Of a stretch of 64,000 nt of DNA, positions 35,732-43,594 are shown in pieces. Source of the stretch: Scatosoma sp045660265 (lineage in GTDB: Bacteria; Bacillota; Clostridia; Christensenellales; Borkfalkiaceae); NCBI GenBank assembly GCA_045660265.1, contig JAZRDM010000069.1:1-64000 (forward strand). The letters are read 5' to 3'. A model generated the notes under the pieces. That model saw only the letters and a program-made list of their open reading frames with translations. It searched no databases and was not told the DNA's origin. A program made the position numbers and the translations under genes. Each line of letters starts with the position of its first letter. Position 1 is the stretch's first letter.

Positions 35732-35760
35732 TTGACTTTTTCTGCCGTTCGTGCTACAAT
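35732..35760 (+). promoter_or_regulatory. Promoter of the recX-birA-nnr genes
   Basis: TTGACT (35732-35737) and TACAAT (35755-35760) are 17 bases apart. A GCGGAA/TTCCGC palindrome follows in the short leader. Confidence 0.8.
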
Positions 35761-35796
35761 AAGTAGCGCGGAATTTTCCGCATAAGGAGAAAAATT

Positions 35797-36420
35797 TTGA
35801 GCGAGATTACGGCAATCACTCCGCAGGTAAAGGATAAAACGCGGTGTAATATTTATTTGGATAATCGTTTTTATTGCGGGTTGACGCTCGAATGCGTGGT
35901 AATCAATCGCTTAAAGACGGGAATGCAGGTTGAAAAAGAGCAGTTAGACGAATTTCAGCTCCAAAGCGAAAAGCAAACGGCGTTGGATAAAGCGCTCACC
36001 TATATTACCGCGACGCAAAAAACAGAAAAACAAATCCGCGATTATCTGCAAAAGAAAGGCTACGTGCAAGCGGTAGTAGAATACGTAGTGGAAAAAATGC
36101 GCGGATATAATTTTTTAAACGATAAAGGGTATGCGGAAGATTACGTTCGGGAAGTTTCGGCGAAAAAAGGCGGCAAGCTGATAAAATTAGAACTTCGTAA
36201 AAAGGGCGTTTCCGAAGCGGAAATTGACGAGGCGGTCTCCGCTTTGTCAAGTGAAGAGCAAACACAAGCCGCGTTGCAAATTTTGCAAAAATATTTGCGG
36301 TTTAAGGATAGGGAACAAGCGACCTTGCAAAAAGCCTTTCGCTATCTTTTGGGTAAAGGGTTCGACTATGAAATTGCCAAAGAAGCGTTATCTTTATTAG
36401 GCGAAAACGAGGAGTTTTAA
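35797..36420 (+). CDS. recX: regulatory protein RecX
   Basis: This 207-aa protein has the all-helical tandem three-helix repeats of RecX, which binds RecA filaments and inhibits or tunes recombinase activity. Recognisable pieces are ALTYITATQKTEKQIRDYL, VVEKMRGYNFLNDKGYAEDY and the GGKLIKLELRKKGVSEAEID repeat. It starts at TTG 35797, 7 bases after AAGGAG (35784-35789). An N-terminal beta-like extension of about 60 residues is typical of the longer Firmicute forms. It is adjacent to birA with no gap. Confidence 0.88.
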   Translation: MSEITAITPQVKDKTRCNIYLDNRFYCGLTLECVVINRLKTGMQVEKEQLDEFQLQSEKQTALDKALTYITATQKTEKQIRDYLQKKGYVQAVVEYVVEKMRGYNFLNDKGYAEDYVREVSAKKGGKLIKLELRKKGVSEAEIDEAVSALSSEEQTQAALQILQKYLRFKDREQATLQKAFRYLLGKGFDYEIAKEALSLLGENEEF

Positions 36421-37122
36421 ATGCAAAAAAACGGATATAAATTTTATCAATTTGATAGCATTCCTTCCACAAACGACTTTGCAAAAACGCTTTTAGAGTG
36501 CCGTGAAAACGTCTTAATTACCGCCCGTGAACAATCGGGGGGCAGGGGTACGAAAGGACGCTCGTTTTTATCAAAGCAAGGGGGCGTGTACGCGACGAAA
36601 CTCGATTTTTATCAAAACTTTTCTGCACAAAAAGCCTTTGAAATTATGGCAAAAACGGCAACGGCTGTATGCAAAACGCTAGAATTTTTTTCTTTAAAGC
36701 CTTGTATTAAATGGCCCAACGATATATATGTTGCGGATAAAAAAATCTGCGGTATTTTGATAGAAAATGGCCTGCAAGGAACTATGCTTTCCTACTCTAT
36801 CGTCGGGGTAGGCCTCAACGTTTGTAATGAGTTGGATGACAGCTTGTTAGAAATCGCAACAACTATGCGTTTACAGCTGAAAAACCCGCCGTCCGTTGAA
36901 GAAGTTTTTGCGAAATTATACGAGTTTTGGACAGCTGAATTTCACATGAAAGAATATCTTTCCCGCATCGGCTATATGGGGCGTGAATGCAGGCTGATTA
37001 TCGGCGAAGAAAGCCGTGTAGCAACGTTGTTGTTTGTGGACAGCGAAGGGTGTTTGCACGTCAACGTAAACGGTGAAGAAAAGTGTTTTCACAGCGCGGA
37101 AATTTCGCTTAGGATAAAATAA
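36421..37122 (+). CDS. birA: biotin--[acetyl-CoA-carboxylase] ligase, short form
   Basis: This 233-aa biotin protein ligase activates biotin with ATP and attaches it to carboxylase carrier domains. The motifs are FDSIPSTNDFAK, REQSGGRGTKGRSF (biotinyl-AMP loop) and the lysine motif IKWPNDIYVADKKICGIL. It lacks the N-terminal HTH of bifunctional BirA and so cannot act as a repressor. The start immediately follows the recX stop; the SD lies inside recX (GAGGAG). Confidence 0.95.
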   Translation: MQKNGYKFYQFDSIPSTNDFAKTLLECRENVLITAREQSGGRGTKGRSFLSKQGGVYATKLDFYQNFSAQKAFEIMAKTATAVCKTLEFFSLKPCIKWPNDIYVADKKICGILIENGLQGTMLSYSIVGVGLNVCNELDDSLLEIATTMRLQLKNPPSVEEVFAKLYEFWTAEFHMKEYLSRIGYMGRECRLIIGEESRVATLLFVDSEGCLHVNVNGEEKCFHSAEISLRIK

Positions 37123-37133
37123 AGGGAGAAATT

Positions 37134-38651
37134 ATGCAATACGTTTTAACGAATACGCAGATGCGTAATGCGGATAAATATACAATAAACGAAAAGGGTT
37201 TTTCCGCCCTTTCTCTGATGGAAAAAGCGGGGAAAGCGCTCGCTGACGAAGCGCAAAAGCTTGCGCCGCACGGAAAAATTCTCTGTCTTTGCGGCGGCGG
37301 CAATAACGGTGGGGACGGTTTTGTGTGTGCTCGTTATTTGTATTTGGCTGGGCGAGAAGTGGAAACGGTGTTCTTTGCGGAAAAAGCGACTGATGAGTGT
37401 CAAATCAACCGCTCTGAATACGAAATGCTGGGTGGGAAACTTAAAGCGAGAATTCCGCAAGGCAGATATACGTTGATTATCGATTGCCTTTTCGGAACAG
37501 GCTTTCACGGCGAGTTTGCAGGCGCGTTTGCCGACGTGGCAAGACAGGTGTCGCAAATGCGCGCAAGCGGTTCAAAAGTGCTTTCGGCGGATATTCCTTC
37601 GGGAATAAACGGCGACAATGGGCTTGCCGCAAAGCTTGCCATTCAAGCGGACGTAACGCTGTGTTTCGGTGAGATAAAGGCAGGCGTATATTTAGGCGAC
37701 GGGCTCGATTTTTCAGGTGAAGTCAAGCGCGCGGATATCGGCATATTTTTGCCTGAACTCGACCATGGGTACGCCGTTTTGTCGGATAAAGAACAAATTT
37801 CTTCGTTACTGCCCAAGCGTAAACGTAATTCTCATAAGGGCTGTTACGGTAAAACGGCAATCGTTGCAGGAAGTGCGCAATATAGGGGCGCTGCGTATTT
37901 ATCCATGTTGGGTGCGTTGCGCTCGGGGGTGGGGTATACCACTTTGTTTGTCCCGGAAGGGATTATGCAAGAATACCTTTTAAAATGCCCCGAAGCTATG
38001 GTGGAAAGCTTAAACGCAGGGCAAAATTTTGTCTTTAACGAAAACGTTTTTATCCGCCTTTGCGAGTTTGAAAGTATCGCTTTCGGCATGGGTATGGGCG
38101 TTAGCGAAGAAGTGGCGCACGCGGTAAAATATTTGCTTAGAAACTATCAAGGCAAGCTGATTTTAGACGCCGACGCTTTAAACTCGCTCTCCGCATACGA
38201 GCAGGAAAACCTGCAAACAATTTTTGCAAAAAAACAATGCGAAATCTTGTTGACTCCGCACTTAAAAGAATATTCTCGCTTATCGGGAAAATCCATCAAA
38301 GAAATCGCGGCGGACGGCTTGACGGCGTGCAACGCTTTTGCCGAGCAGTTAGGCGTGTGCGTACTGCTCAAAAATGCGGCGACAATCATTTTTGATGGAC
38401 AAACAAAACAAACGGCTTTAAACGTAAGGGGCACCGCAGGACAAGCCAAAGGAGGCTCGGGCGATTTGCTTTCAGGTGTTATCGCGGGGCTTTGCGGTAT
38501 GGGGCTTTCCGTGTTTGACGCCGCTCGCGCGGGGGCATACTTAACGGGTAAGGCGGCAGAGTTTGCTTATGCAGACTTTGGCGATTATTCCTTGCTTGCT
38601 AGCGACGTAGCTTCGTACATGGGTAGGGCGTATTTATCTTTGCGCGACTAA
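37134..38651 (+). CDS. nnr: bifunctional NAD(P)H-hydrate epimerase / ADP-dependent dehydratase
   Basis: This 505-aa fusion repairs hydrated NAD(P)H. The N-terminal YjeF_N epimerase domain (1-about 210) has LCGGGNNGGDGFVCARYL. The C-terminal ribokinase-like dehydratase domain (about 225-505) has HKGCYGKTAIVAGSAQYRGA and the nucleotide motif TAGQAKGGSGDLLSG. It follows birA after 11 bases with SD AGGGAGA. The 3' end overlaps the convergent membrane-protein gene by 4 bases. Confidence 0.96.
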   Translation: MQYVLTNTQMRNADKYTINEKGFSALSLMEKAGKALADEAQKLAPHGKILCLCGGGNNGGDGFVCARYLYLAGREVETVFFAEKATDECQINRSEYEMLGGKLKARIPQGRYTLIIDCLFGTGFHGEFAGAFADVARQVSQMRASGSKVLSADIPSGINGDNGLAAKLAIQADVTLCFGEIKAGVYLGDGLDFSGEVKRADIGIFLPELDHGYAVLSDKEQISSLLPKRKRNSHKGCYGKTAIVAGSAQYRGAAYLSMLGALRSGVGYTTLFVPEGIMQEYLLKCPEAMVESLNAGQNFVFNENVFIRLCEFESIAFGMGMGVSEEVAHAVKYLLRNYQGKLILDADALNSLSAYEQENLQTIFAKKQCEILLTPHLKEYSRLSGKSIKEIAADGLTACNAFAEQLGVCVLLKNAATIIFDGQTKQTALNVRGTAGQAKGGSGDLLSGVIAGLCGMGLSVFDAARAGAYLTGKAAEFAYADFGDYSLLASDVASYMGRAYLSLRD

Positions 38652-39385
38652 TCTTTGCCGAAAATTTTCGTAAAAACGGCAATTCCCATCAAGCAAAAAC
38701 CGACGATAAGATAGTAATAAGGGAAGGGTGTTATTAAGGACGAAAGCAGGATAAACGTACCGCCGACAAAAAAACGGCGGCTGTTGCTTTTGGAAAAACA
38801 AAGCCGAAAACGCTCTTTCTTTTTTGTTTTAAAAAATATTTCGCTAGCATATTGATTTGGTAAAGCGTTTTGCGTAAGTGCAAGCTGAAATAGTTGCGCT
38901 CCGTCTATAATGTCAATATTCGCCTGTTCACAAAACTTTTTGGCTTCGCTAGAAAGTTTTGCACAGCAAATTTGCTTTTTGCTAGATTCGTCGTTTTGCA
39001 AAAGTGGCAGTATATCGTCTGGGATAATTTCGCGTAAAAAAAAGAGCGGATATATCAAGATGCCTTCGCTGTTTACTAAAAAATAATTATGGGTGCGGGA
39101 ATGTAAAAGATTGCATAAAAATTCGGTGCGTTGCGGACATGGCAATACAATTAAGTGTAGCAAAAATTGTTCTTTTAAGCGTTCGTCGGATGCTTTCCGT
39201 ATGCCTTGTTCTCGTTTGTGTTTTAAAACTAAAGCGCAAACAGTGGCGACGCAAATACCCGCAAGGACGGAAAATATACAAGCGACGGCTAGTTCGACTC
39301 GCAAATAGCGCAAGAGACACAAGAAACAAATGGAAGAGACGAAAAAGGAGAAAAATATATCCGAATAATAAGCAGATTTTTTCAT
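38648..39385 (-). CDS. hypothetical membrane protein
   Basis: This 245-aa protein is not assigned to a family. It has two N-terminal membrane segments (FFSFFVSSICFLCLLRYL and AVACIFSVLAGICVATVCAL). A cytoplasmic middle of about 150 residues contains several Cys, with a patch QICCAKLSSEAKKFCEQ, and two C-terminal membrane segments follow. This pattern is reminiscent of membrane proteins with an embedded nuclease-like or restriction-like fold, but no catalytic residues are evident. ATG 39385 is chosen as the start although the SD is weak. It is convergent with nnr and divergent from nadD. Confidence 0.7.
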   Translation of the reverse strand: MKKSAYYSDIFFSFFVSSICFLCLLRYLRVELAVACIFSVLAGICVATVCALVLKHKREQGIRKASDERLKEQFLLHLIVLPCPQRTEFLCNLLHSRTHNYFLVNSEGILIYPLFFLREIIPDDILPLLQNDESSKKQICCAKLSSEAKKFCEQANIDIIDGAQLFQLALTQNALPNQYASEIFFKTKKKERFRLCFSKSNSRRFFVGGTFILLSSLITPFPYYYLIVGFCLMGIAVFTKIFGKD

Positions 39386-39419
39386 AATTATATTTTTCCC
39401 GCTTTTTTGGTATTTAAAC

Positions 39420-39448
39420 TTGAAAAAATCGAAAATATATTGTATAAT
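39420..39448 (+). promoter_or_regulatory. Promoter of nadD-yqeK/rsfS
   Basis: TTGAAA (39420-39425) and TATAAT (39443-39448) are 17 bases apart, followed by SD AAGGAGG at 39458-39464. Confidence 0.82.
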
Positions 39449-39470
39449 GAGAAAAAAAGGAGGCGGAAAA

Positions 39471-40658
39471 ATGCACACGCAAAGAATAGCCGTATTCGGC
39501 GGTTCGTTCGATCCTATTCATATCGAGCATATTCGTTTAGCAAAAGACGCGGTAAAATCGTTGCAATTAGATCGTTTGATCGTTATGCCGGCAGGGATTC
39601 CGCCACATAAACGGGACAAGGTGCTTTCAGACGAAAGCGAGCGTTTAGAGATGTGCCGTCAAGCCTTTGTAGACGAGGAAAAAATTGTCGTTAGCGACTA
39701 TGAAATTTCGAAAGGTGGGACAAGCTATACCTATCTCACGTGCCGTCATTTTAAAGAAAAATACCCAACGGCGCAACTTTTTTGGTTGGTGGGAACGGAT
39801 ATGTTGCGAGATTTTCCCACGTGGAAAAATCCTTCGCAAATTTTAGAGGACGTAACCCTTGCTGTTTGTGCTAGAAATGAAGAAAAAAACTGGTTAGAAA
39901 GAGAGCAAGAAAAATTTTACGCTCAATTCAAAAAACAATTTGCCGTGATTGATTATCAAGGCCAAGACGTATCGTCAACAAAAATTCGCACGTTGATTGC
40001 GTCGGGTGAGGACGTATCGTCGCTTGTGGGGGAACAGGTTGCGGCATATATTCAGGGCAAAGGCAATGCATGCGGCACGGGCTTATACCAAATCCCCAAT
40101 GCAATACAAGCATTGTCCTTGCAAAAACCCGGCCGTCGCGTTCATAGCATACGGGTAGCGTTGCTTGCGGCAGAACGCGCTAAAAGCTTAAAAATTCCCG
40201 AAAAGCAAGCAATTACCGCCGCGCTCTTTCACGATTGCGCAAAAAATTTAGCGGCGGACAGTAGTTATTTAAAAGACTTTTCTTGCGGGGCGGACGTGCC
40301 GGCAAGCGTTATTCATCAGTTTGCGGGTGCGTATGTAGCGGAGAATTTTTTATCCGTAAAAGACGAGGATATTTTAAATGCAATCCGTTATCATACAAGC
40401 GGCAGGCCAAAAATGTCCGAGTTGGAAAAACTCATTTTCTTGTCGGATATGTTAGAAGAAGAGCGCAGTTACGACGGCGTAGAACTATTACGCCAGCTTT
40501 TTTGGAAAGGGGATAACTTAAACGAATGTCTTTTGGAAGCCCTTTCACAAACTTTGGAATTTTTACGCGCGAGCGGCAAGCCTATCTATGCGCTGACGCA
40601 GCAAGCGTACGAATATTATAAAAACGAGGAAGAAAATTATGGCAGAAATCACCAGTAA
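39471..40658 (+). CDS. nadD: nicotinate-nucleotide adenylyltransferase fused to YqeK-type HD hydrolase
   Basis: This 395-aa protein joins two enzymes that are usually separate neighbours. Residues 1-about 200 are NadD (GGSFDPIHIEH, PAGIPPHKRD, SSTKIRTLI), which adenylylates nicotinate mononucleotide for NAD synthesis. Residues about 215-395 are a YqeK-type HD domain with HSIRVALLAAERA, AALFHDCAKN and the downstream YHTSGRPKMSELEKLIFLSD. That family hydrolyses diadenosine tetraphosphate symmetrically. The frame is continuous through the junction (CGTGLYQIPNAIQAL). The ATG at 39471 matches SD AAGGAGG; the longer in-frame start at 39420 falls in the promoter. Confidence 0.93.
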   Translation: MHTQRIAVFGGSFDPIHIEHIRLAKDAVKSLQLDRLIVMPAGIPPHKRDKVLSDESERLEMCRQAFVDEEKIVVSDYEISKGGTSYTYLTCRHFKEKYPTAQLFWLVGTDMLRDFPTWKNPSQILEDVTLAVCARNEEKNWLEREQEKFYAQFKKQFAVIDYQGQDVSSTKIRTLIASGEDVSSLVGEQVAAYIQGKGNACGTGLYQIPNAIQALSLQKPGRRVHSIRVALLAAERAKSLKIPEKQAITAALFHDCAKNLAADSSYLKDFSCGADVPASVIHQFAGAYVAENFLSVKDEDILNAIRYHTSGRPKMSELEKLIFLSDMLEEERSYDGVELLRQLFWKGDNLNECLLEALSQTLEFLRASGKPIYALTQQAYEYYKNEEENYGRNHQ

Positions 40659-41040
40659 ACAATTAGCAATCGCAGCATGTAAGGCATTGTCGGACAAGCT
40701 TGGTAAAAATATCGTTGCTTTATACGTAAGAGAAAAAACGTCGCTGTGCGACTATTTTGTAATCGCAAGTGCCAGCAATGCGCCGCAAATTCGTGCAATG
40801 GGCGAACGCGTGGAAGAACTTATTTCCAAAGAATACGGCATAGACCCTACCCGCACGGAAGGCGTGCGCGACGGCAGATGGGGCGTTGTAGATTACGGCG
40901 ACGTTATCGTGCATATTTTTAATGACGAAACCCGTCTTTTCTATCACTTAGAACGCCTCTGGGCAGACGGTGGAAATTTGGAAAGATTCGACGAAGAATC
41001 AGGCGAGCTTAAACCCGCACAAAGCAGCAATAATAACTAA
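40639..41040 (+). CDS. rsfS: ribosomal silencing factor RsfS
   Basis: This 133-aa protein of the RsfS/Iojap family binds uL14 on the 50S subunit and blocks subunit joining when nutrients are low. Motifs are LYVREKTSLCDYFVIASAS, GVRDGRWGVVDYGDVIVHIF and RLFYHLERLWADG. It overlaps the nadD-yqeK gene by 20 bases; nadD, yqeK and rsfS are commonly consecutive in Firmicutes. Confidence 0.96.
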   Translation: MAEITSKQLAIAACKALSDKLGKNIVALYVREKTSLCDYFVIASASNAPQIRAMGERVEELISKEYGIDPTRTEGVRDGRWGVVDYGDVIVHIFNDETRLFYHLERLWADGGNLERFDEESGELKPAQSSNNN

Positions 41041-41074
41041 AGGTTGTGGGCAGGTGTGCGCTGAGAAGTAAAAA

Positions 41075-41356
41075 CTATTTAAAACGTAACCGTTTTGGTT
41101 TGGTGTAAACGGTGGTTTTTCCTTTCTGTTTTCGTTCGATAAAACAATAAACAGGCTTTGAATCCGACGGTTTTTCCCCGTCGGATATTTTTTCGCTGAC
41201 TTCGTCCGTTTCATTCTCTTCGGGTGGATTTTGAACGGTATCAAACCCGATTTTCGCCAACTTTATCAAGTGCACGCAAAGAAAACAAATAAGCAGTAAT
41301 ACAGCGCACCAAATCCCGCCTAACGTAAGGGTAGAAATTAAAAATAAGCTATTCAT
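41075..41356 (-). CDS. hypothetical small membrane protein
   Basis: This 93-aa protein has one N-terminal membrane segment (GGIWCAVLLLICFLCVHLI, residues about 13-31). An acidic, disordered cytoplasmic or external linker follows, then a strongly basic C-terminus (ERKQKGKTTVYTKPKRLRFK). No family recognised. Its coding 3' end contains a hairpin that would end rsfS transcription on the opposite strand. Confidence is moderate, since it is short and has only a weak SD. Confidence 0.55.
   Translation of the reverse strand: MNSLFLISTLTLGGIWCAVLLLICFLCVHLIKLAKIGFDTVQNPPEENETDEVSEKISDGEKPSDSKPVYCFIERKQKGKTTVYTKPKRLRFK
41089..41120 (+). terminator. Probable rsfS terminator inside the opposing gene
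   Basis: ACCGTTT (41089-41095) pairs with AAACGGT (41107-41113) and GGTTTTT follows. It lies inside the 3' coding end of the minus-strand 93-aa gene. Confidence 0.6.
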
Positions 41357-41437
41357 AAAGTCAGTATATCACGTAAATACTGTCATAAAAAGTCGATAAA
41401 TTGAATAAACTTATCCCTTTTGTCGTATATTCAAGGT

Positions 41438-42262
41438 ATGGAAGAAAAGAAAATAGAACAACCCATTACGCTTTCTGATGCGGAAGCGGAAGCTTATCAA
41501 GCCTACAAACGCGAAAAACATATTTTAGAAGTGATGAATTATATGCAAAAAACTGTTTTAGACGCTCGAGGGGAAGACGTTAAAAAGCTTGCTTTGACGG
41601 CGATAAAACATGGTTGCGCTGCTGTTAAAATATTCCCTTCACAGCTTGCGCTTGCCCGCGCTGCGATAGAGGGGAGTAAATTAAAAATCGATTGTTTTAT
41701 CGGCGGAACGGGGGAAACCTTCACGAAAGCCAAGGTATATGAAACAAAACTTTCCCGAAGAAATGGTGCGCAAGAAATAACTTTACTTCTTAGCGAAAAT
41801 GACGTTAAAAATAATCGTTTTGCCGAAATTAAAAAAGAGATAAAAAAGGTTTGCAAAGCGGCAAAAGGCGGTTGGGTTAAAGTTTGTTTAAAAGAAACGT
41901 GGGATAATGAAACGCTGATAAAGCTTTGTAAAATCTCTTTTGAAGCAGGTGCAAAATTGATTAGCGTTCCTTATTTCGAGGGGTGCGAGAGGCTCCGCAA
42001 CGATTTGTATTTGGGCTTAGATATCGAAGTAACGAACGTACAAACCACCGCCGTTTTAAAGAAAATGGCAGGGGCAGGTATGCAACGAATACAAACCGCA
42101 CGCTTGCAAAGTATTTACGACGAGCTGATGCTTGAAGCGGAAAACATTATGATAGAGCAGGTAAACACGGAAGGAGTTATCTCAAAAAGTCAAGATGTAC
42201 AACAAAAAACTCCACAGAAGAAAAAGGTGCAAGAATATAAAAATTTCATTTCGCAAAAATAA
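41438..42262 (+). CDS. DeoC-like TIM-barrel protein, catalytic lysine replaced
   Basis: This 274-aa protein aligns by eye with deoxyribose-phosphate aldolase. CFIGGTGETFTKAKVYETK corresponds to the DeoC IGFPLG...KVFEA segment. WVKVCLKETWDNETLIKLCK and SFEAGAKLISVPYF correspond to the catalytic strands. The Schiff-base lysine motif (KTSTGF in DeoC) is ISVPYF here, so classical aldolase chemistry is unlikely. A C-terminal tail of about 30 residues is rich in Gln and Lys. The ATG at 41438 has little SD room, and a TATATT box lies only 6 bases upstream, so the mRNA may be leaderless. Function unknown. Confidence 0.75.
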   Translation: MEEKKIEQPITLSDAEAEAYQAYKREKHILEVMNYMQKTVLDARGEDVKKLALTAIKHGCAAVKIFPSQLALARAAIEGSKLKIDCFIGGTGETFTKAKVYETKLSRRNGAQEITLLLSENDVKNNRFAEIKKEIKKVCKAAKGGWVKVCLKETWDNETLIKLCKISFEAGAKLISVPYFEGCERLRNDLYLGLDIEVTNVQTTAVLKKMAGAGMQRIQTARLQSIYDELMLEAENIMIEQVNTEGVISKSQDVQQKTPQKKKVQEYKNFISQK

Positions 42263-42265
42263 GGA

Positions 42266-42298
42266 AAAACGGCTTGTTGCGCGCAGGCCGTTTTATCA
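42266..42298 (+). terminator. Rho-independent terminator
   Basis: AAAACGGC pairs with GCCGTTTT around a loop that can partly pair, and a T-rich tail follows. It ends the DeoC-like gene just before cwlD. Confidence 0.75.
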
Positions 42299-42324
42299 TA
42301 TTTTTAGAGAGTTTTCCGTATAAT
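42295..42324 (+). promoter_or_regulatory. Candidate SigE-type sporulation promoter of cwlD
   Basis: ATCATATT (42295-42302) and CGTATAAT (42317-42324) are separated by 14 bases. This matches the Bacillus SigE pattern (TCATATT, 14-15 bases, CATACAAT-like) better than a vegetative promoter. The start codon at 42331 is where transcription would begin. Confidence 0.55.
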
Positions 42325-42330
42325 ATTCCT

Positions 42331-43053
42331 ATGAAAAGCAAATATAAAAACTTATTTACCGTCTGTTTCGCTCTTTTATTAGCCTTTATTTCTGCTTTAG
42401 CCTTATGCGTGCAAGCTTTAAATACGCCTGTGCCTGTTGCGGCGACGGGCGTAAAGCTCAGTATTGTCATTGATGCGGGGCACGGTGGTATAGACGGCGG
42501 TGTTGTGGGTAAAAACGGTGCGAAAGAAAGCGATTTGAATTTAAAAATTTCTTTTAAGTTAAAAGAGGTTTTAGAAGAACTTGGTTTTGAAGTTGCGCTT
42601 ACGCGAAAAACGACGGCGGGGTTGTACGGGCTTGCTACAAAAGGCTTTAAAAAACGGGATATGCAAAAGCGCAAGGAGATTATCGAAAAAGCGTCGCCTG
42701 ACCTAGTGTTATCCATTCATCAAAATTTTTATCCGTCTAACGCCGCGCGTGGCGGTCAAGTGTTTTACGATAAACAAAGCGAGCAAAGCTTGCTGCTTGC
42801 CTCTTGCTTGCAAATTCAATTAAACGAATTATATTCCAAGGAAAGCGTAAAGGCGCGCAAGGCGAAATCGGGTGAATACTATATTTTGCAATGCACCGAT
42901 TATCCCACCGTGATAATCGAATGCGGTTTTCTTTCTAATGCCAAGGATGAGGCGCTGTTAAAATCTAATGATTTTACTCGTAAACTTTGCAGTGGAATCA
43001 CAGCGGGGGTTTTAAGTTACCTTCAAACACAAGGAACATCAGGTTTTGCATAA
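42331..43053 (+). CDS. cwlD: N-acetylmuramoyl-L-alanine amidase CwlD (spore cortex)
   Basis: This 240-aa protein has an N-terminal membrane/signal segment (FTVCFALLLAFISALALCV) and an Amidase_3 zinc domain. SIVIDAGHGGIDGG contains the first His ligand, ESDLNL the Glu, LSIHQNFY the second His, and TVIIECGFLSN the catalytic Glu. CwlD removes the peptide side chain as the first step of muramic-lactam formation in spore cortex. GGQVFYDKQSEQS matches the CwlD subgroup. The ATG at 42331 lacks an SD and lies 6 bases after a -10 box; the frame upstream runs through the previous terminator and was rejected. Confidence 0.9.
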   Translation: MKSKYKNLFTVCFALLLAFISALALCVQALNTPVPVAATGVKLSIVIDAGHGGIDGGVVGKNGAKESDLNLKISFKLKEVLEELGFEVALTRKTTAGLYGLATKGFKKRDMQKRKEIIEKASPDLVLSIHQNFYPSNAARGGQVFYDKQSEQSLLLASCLQIQLNELYSKESVKARKAKSGEYYILQCTDYPTVIIECGFLSNAKDEALLKSNDFTRKLCSGITAGVLSYLQTQGTSGFA

Positions 43054-43070
43054 AAAATACCTTCAATCGC

Positions 43071-43099
43071 TTGTCATTTTCATAAAACTGTGTTATAAT
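43071..43099 (+). promoter_or_regulatory. Promoter of the mrnC-rlmB-sigH-dnaX group
   Basis: TTGTCA (43071-43076) and TATAAT (43094-43099) are 17 bases apart, about 30 bases before the mrnC GTG start. Confidence 0.82.
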
Positions 43100-43130
43100 A
43101 ACACAAAGGCTAAAATAGGGAAAGAATGTC

Positions 43131-43574
43131 GTGTTTGGATTAGATAGCGTTTTAACAAAAACGGAGGCAAAACAATTAAATCCCGTTGTATTGGCGTTTG
43201 TCGGGGACGCGGTGTATTCGCTGTACGTTCGCGAGCGGTTAGTTTTTACCACAGGCGGCAAAGCGGGCGATTTTCAGCGTTCGGCGTCCAAGGTTGTTTC
43301 CGCTAAAGGCCAAAGCGAATTTTTAGAAAAGCTTTTACCGCTTTTCACGGAAGAGGAGTTAGACGTTTACCGCCGCGGCAGAAATGCCAAAAAAGCGACG
43401 AAAAGCAAAAACGCGTCCGCAGCGGATTACAATCGTTCGACGGGCTTTGAAGCGGTAATCGGGTACTTATACGTAACGGGTGGAAAGGCGCGGATAGACG
43501 AGTTGCTTTCCCACGCCGACGACAGCATTTTTCAAAACAGCGTCTTGCAGATGCCGTTTAAACCATCTCATTGA
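43131..43574 (+). CDS. mrnC: Mini-ribonuclease 3
   Basis: This 147-aa RNase III-like catalytic domain lacks a dsRNA-binding domain. NPVVLAFVGDAVYSLYVRERL is the signature segment, and the C-terminal GFEAVIGYLYVTGG holds the second acidic cluster. Mini-III trims 23S rRNA precursor ends in Firmicutes. It starts at GTG 43131 with an AGGGAAAG SD. It precedes rlmB, as in Bacillus. Confidence 0.95.
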   Translation: MFGLDSVLTKTEAKQLNPVVLAFVGDAVYSLYVRERLVFTTGGKAGDFQRSASKVVSAKGQSEFLEKLLPLFTEEELDVYRRGRNAKKATKSKNASAADYNRSTGFEAVIGYLYVTGGKARIDELLSHADDSIFQNSVLQMPFKPSH

Positions 43575-43594
43575 GGAAAAACAAAGGAAGTATT

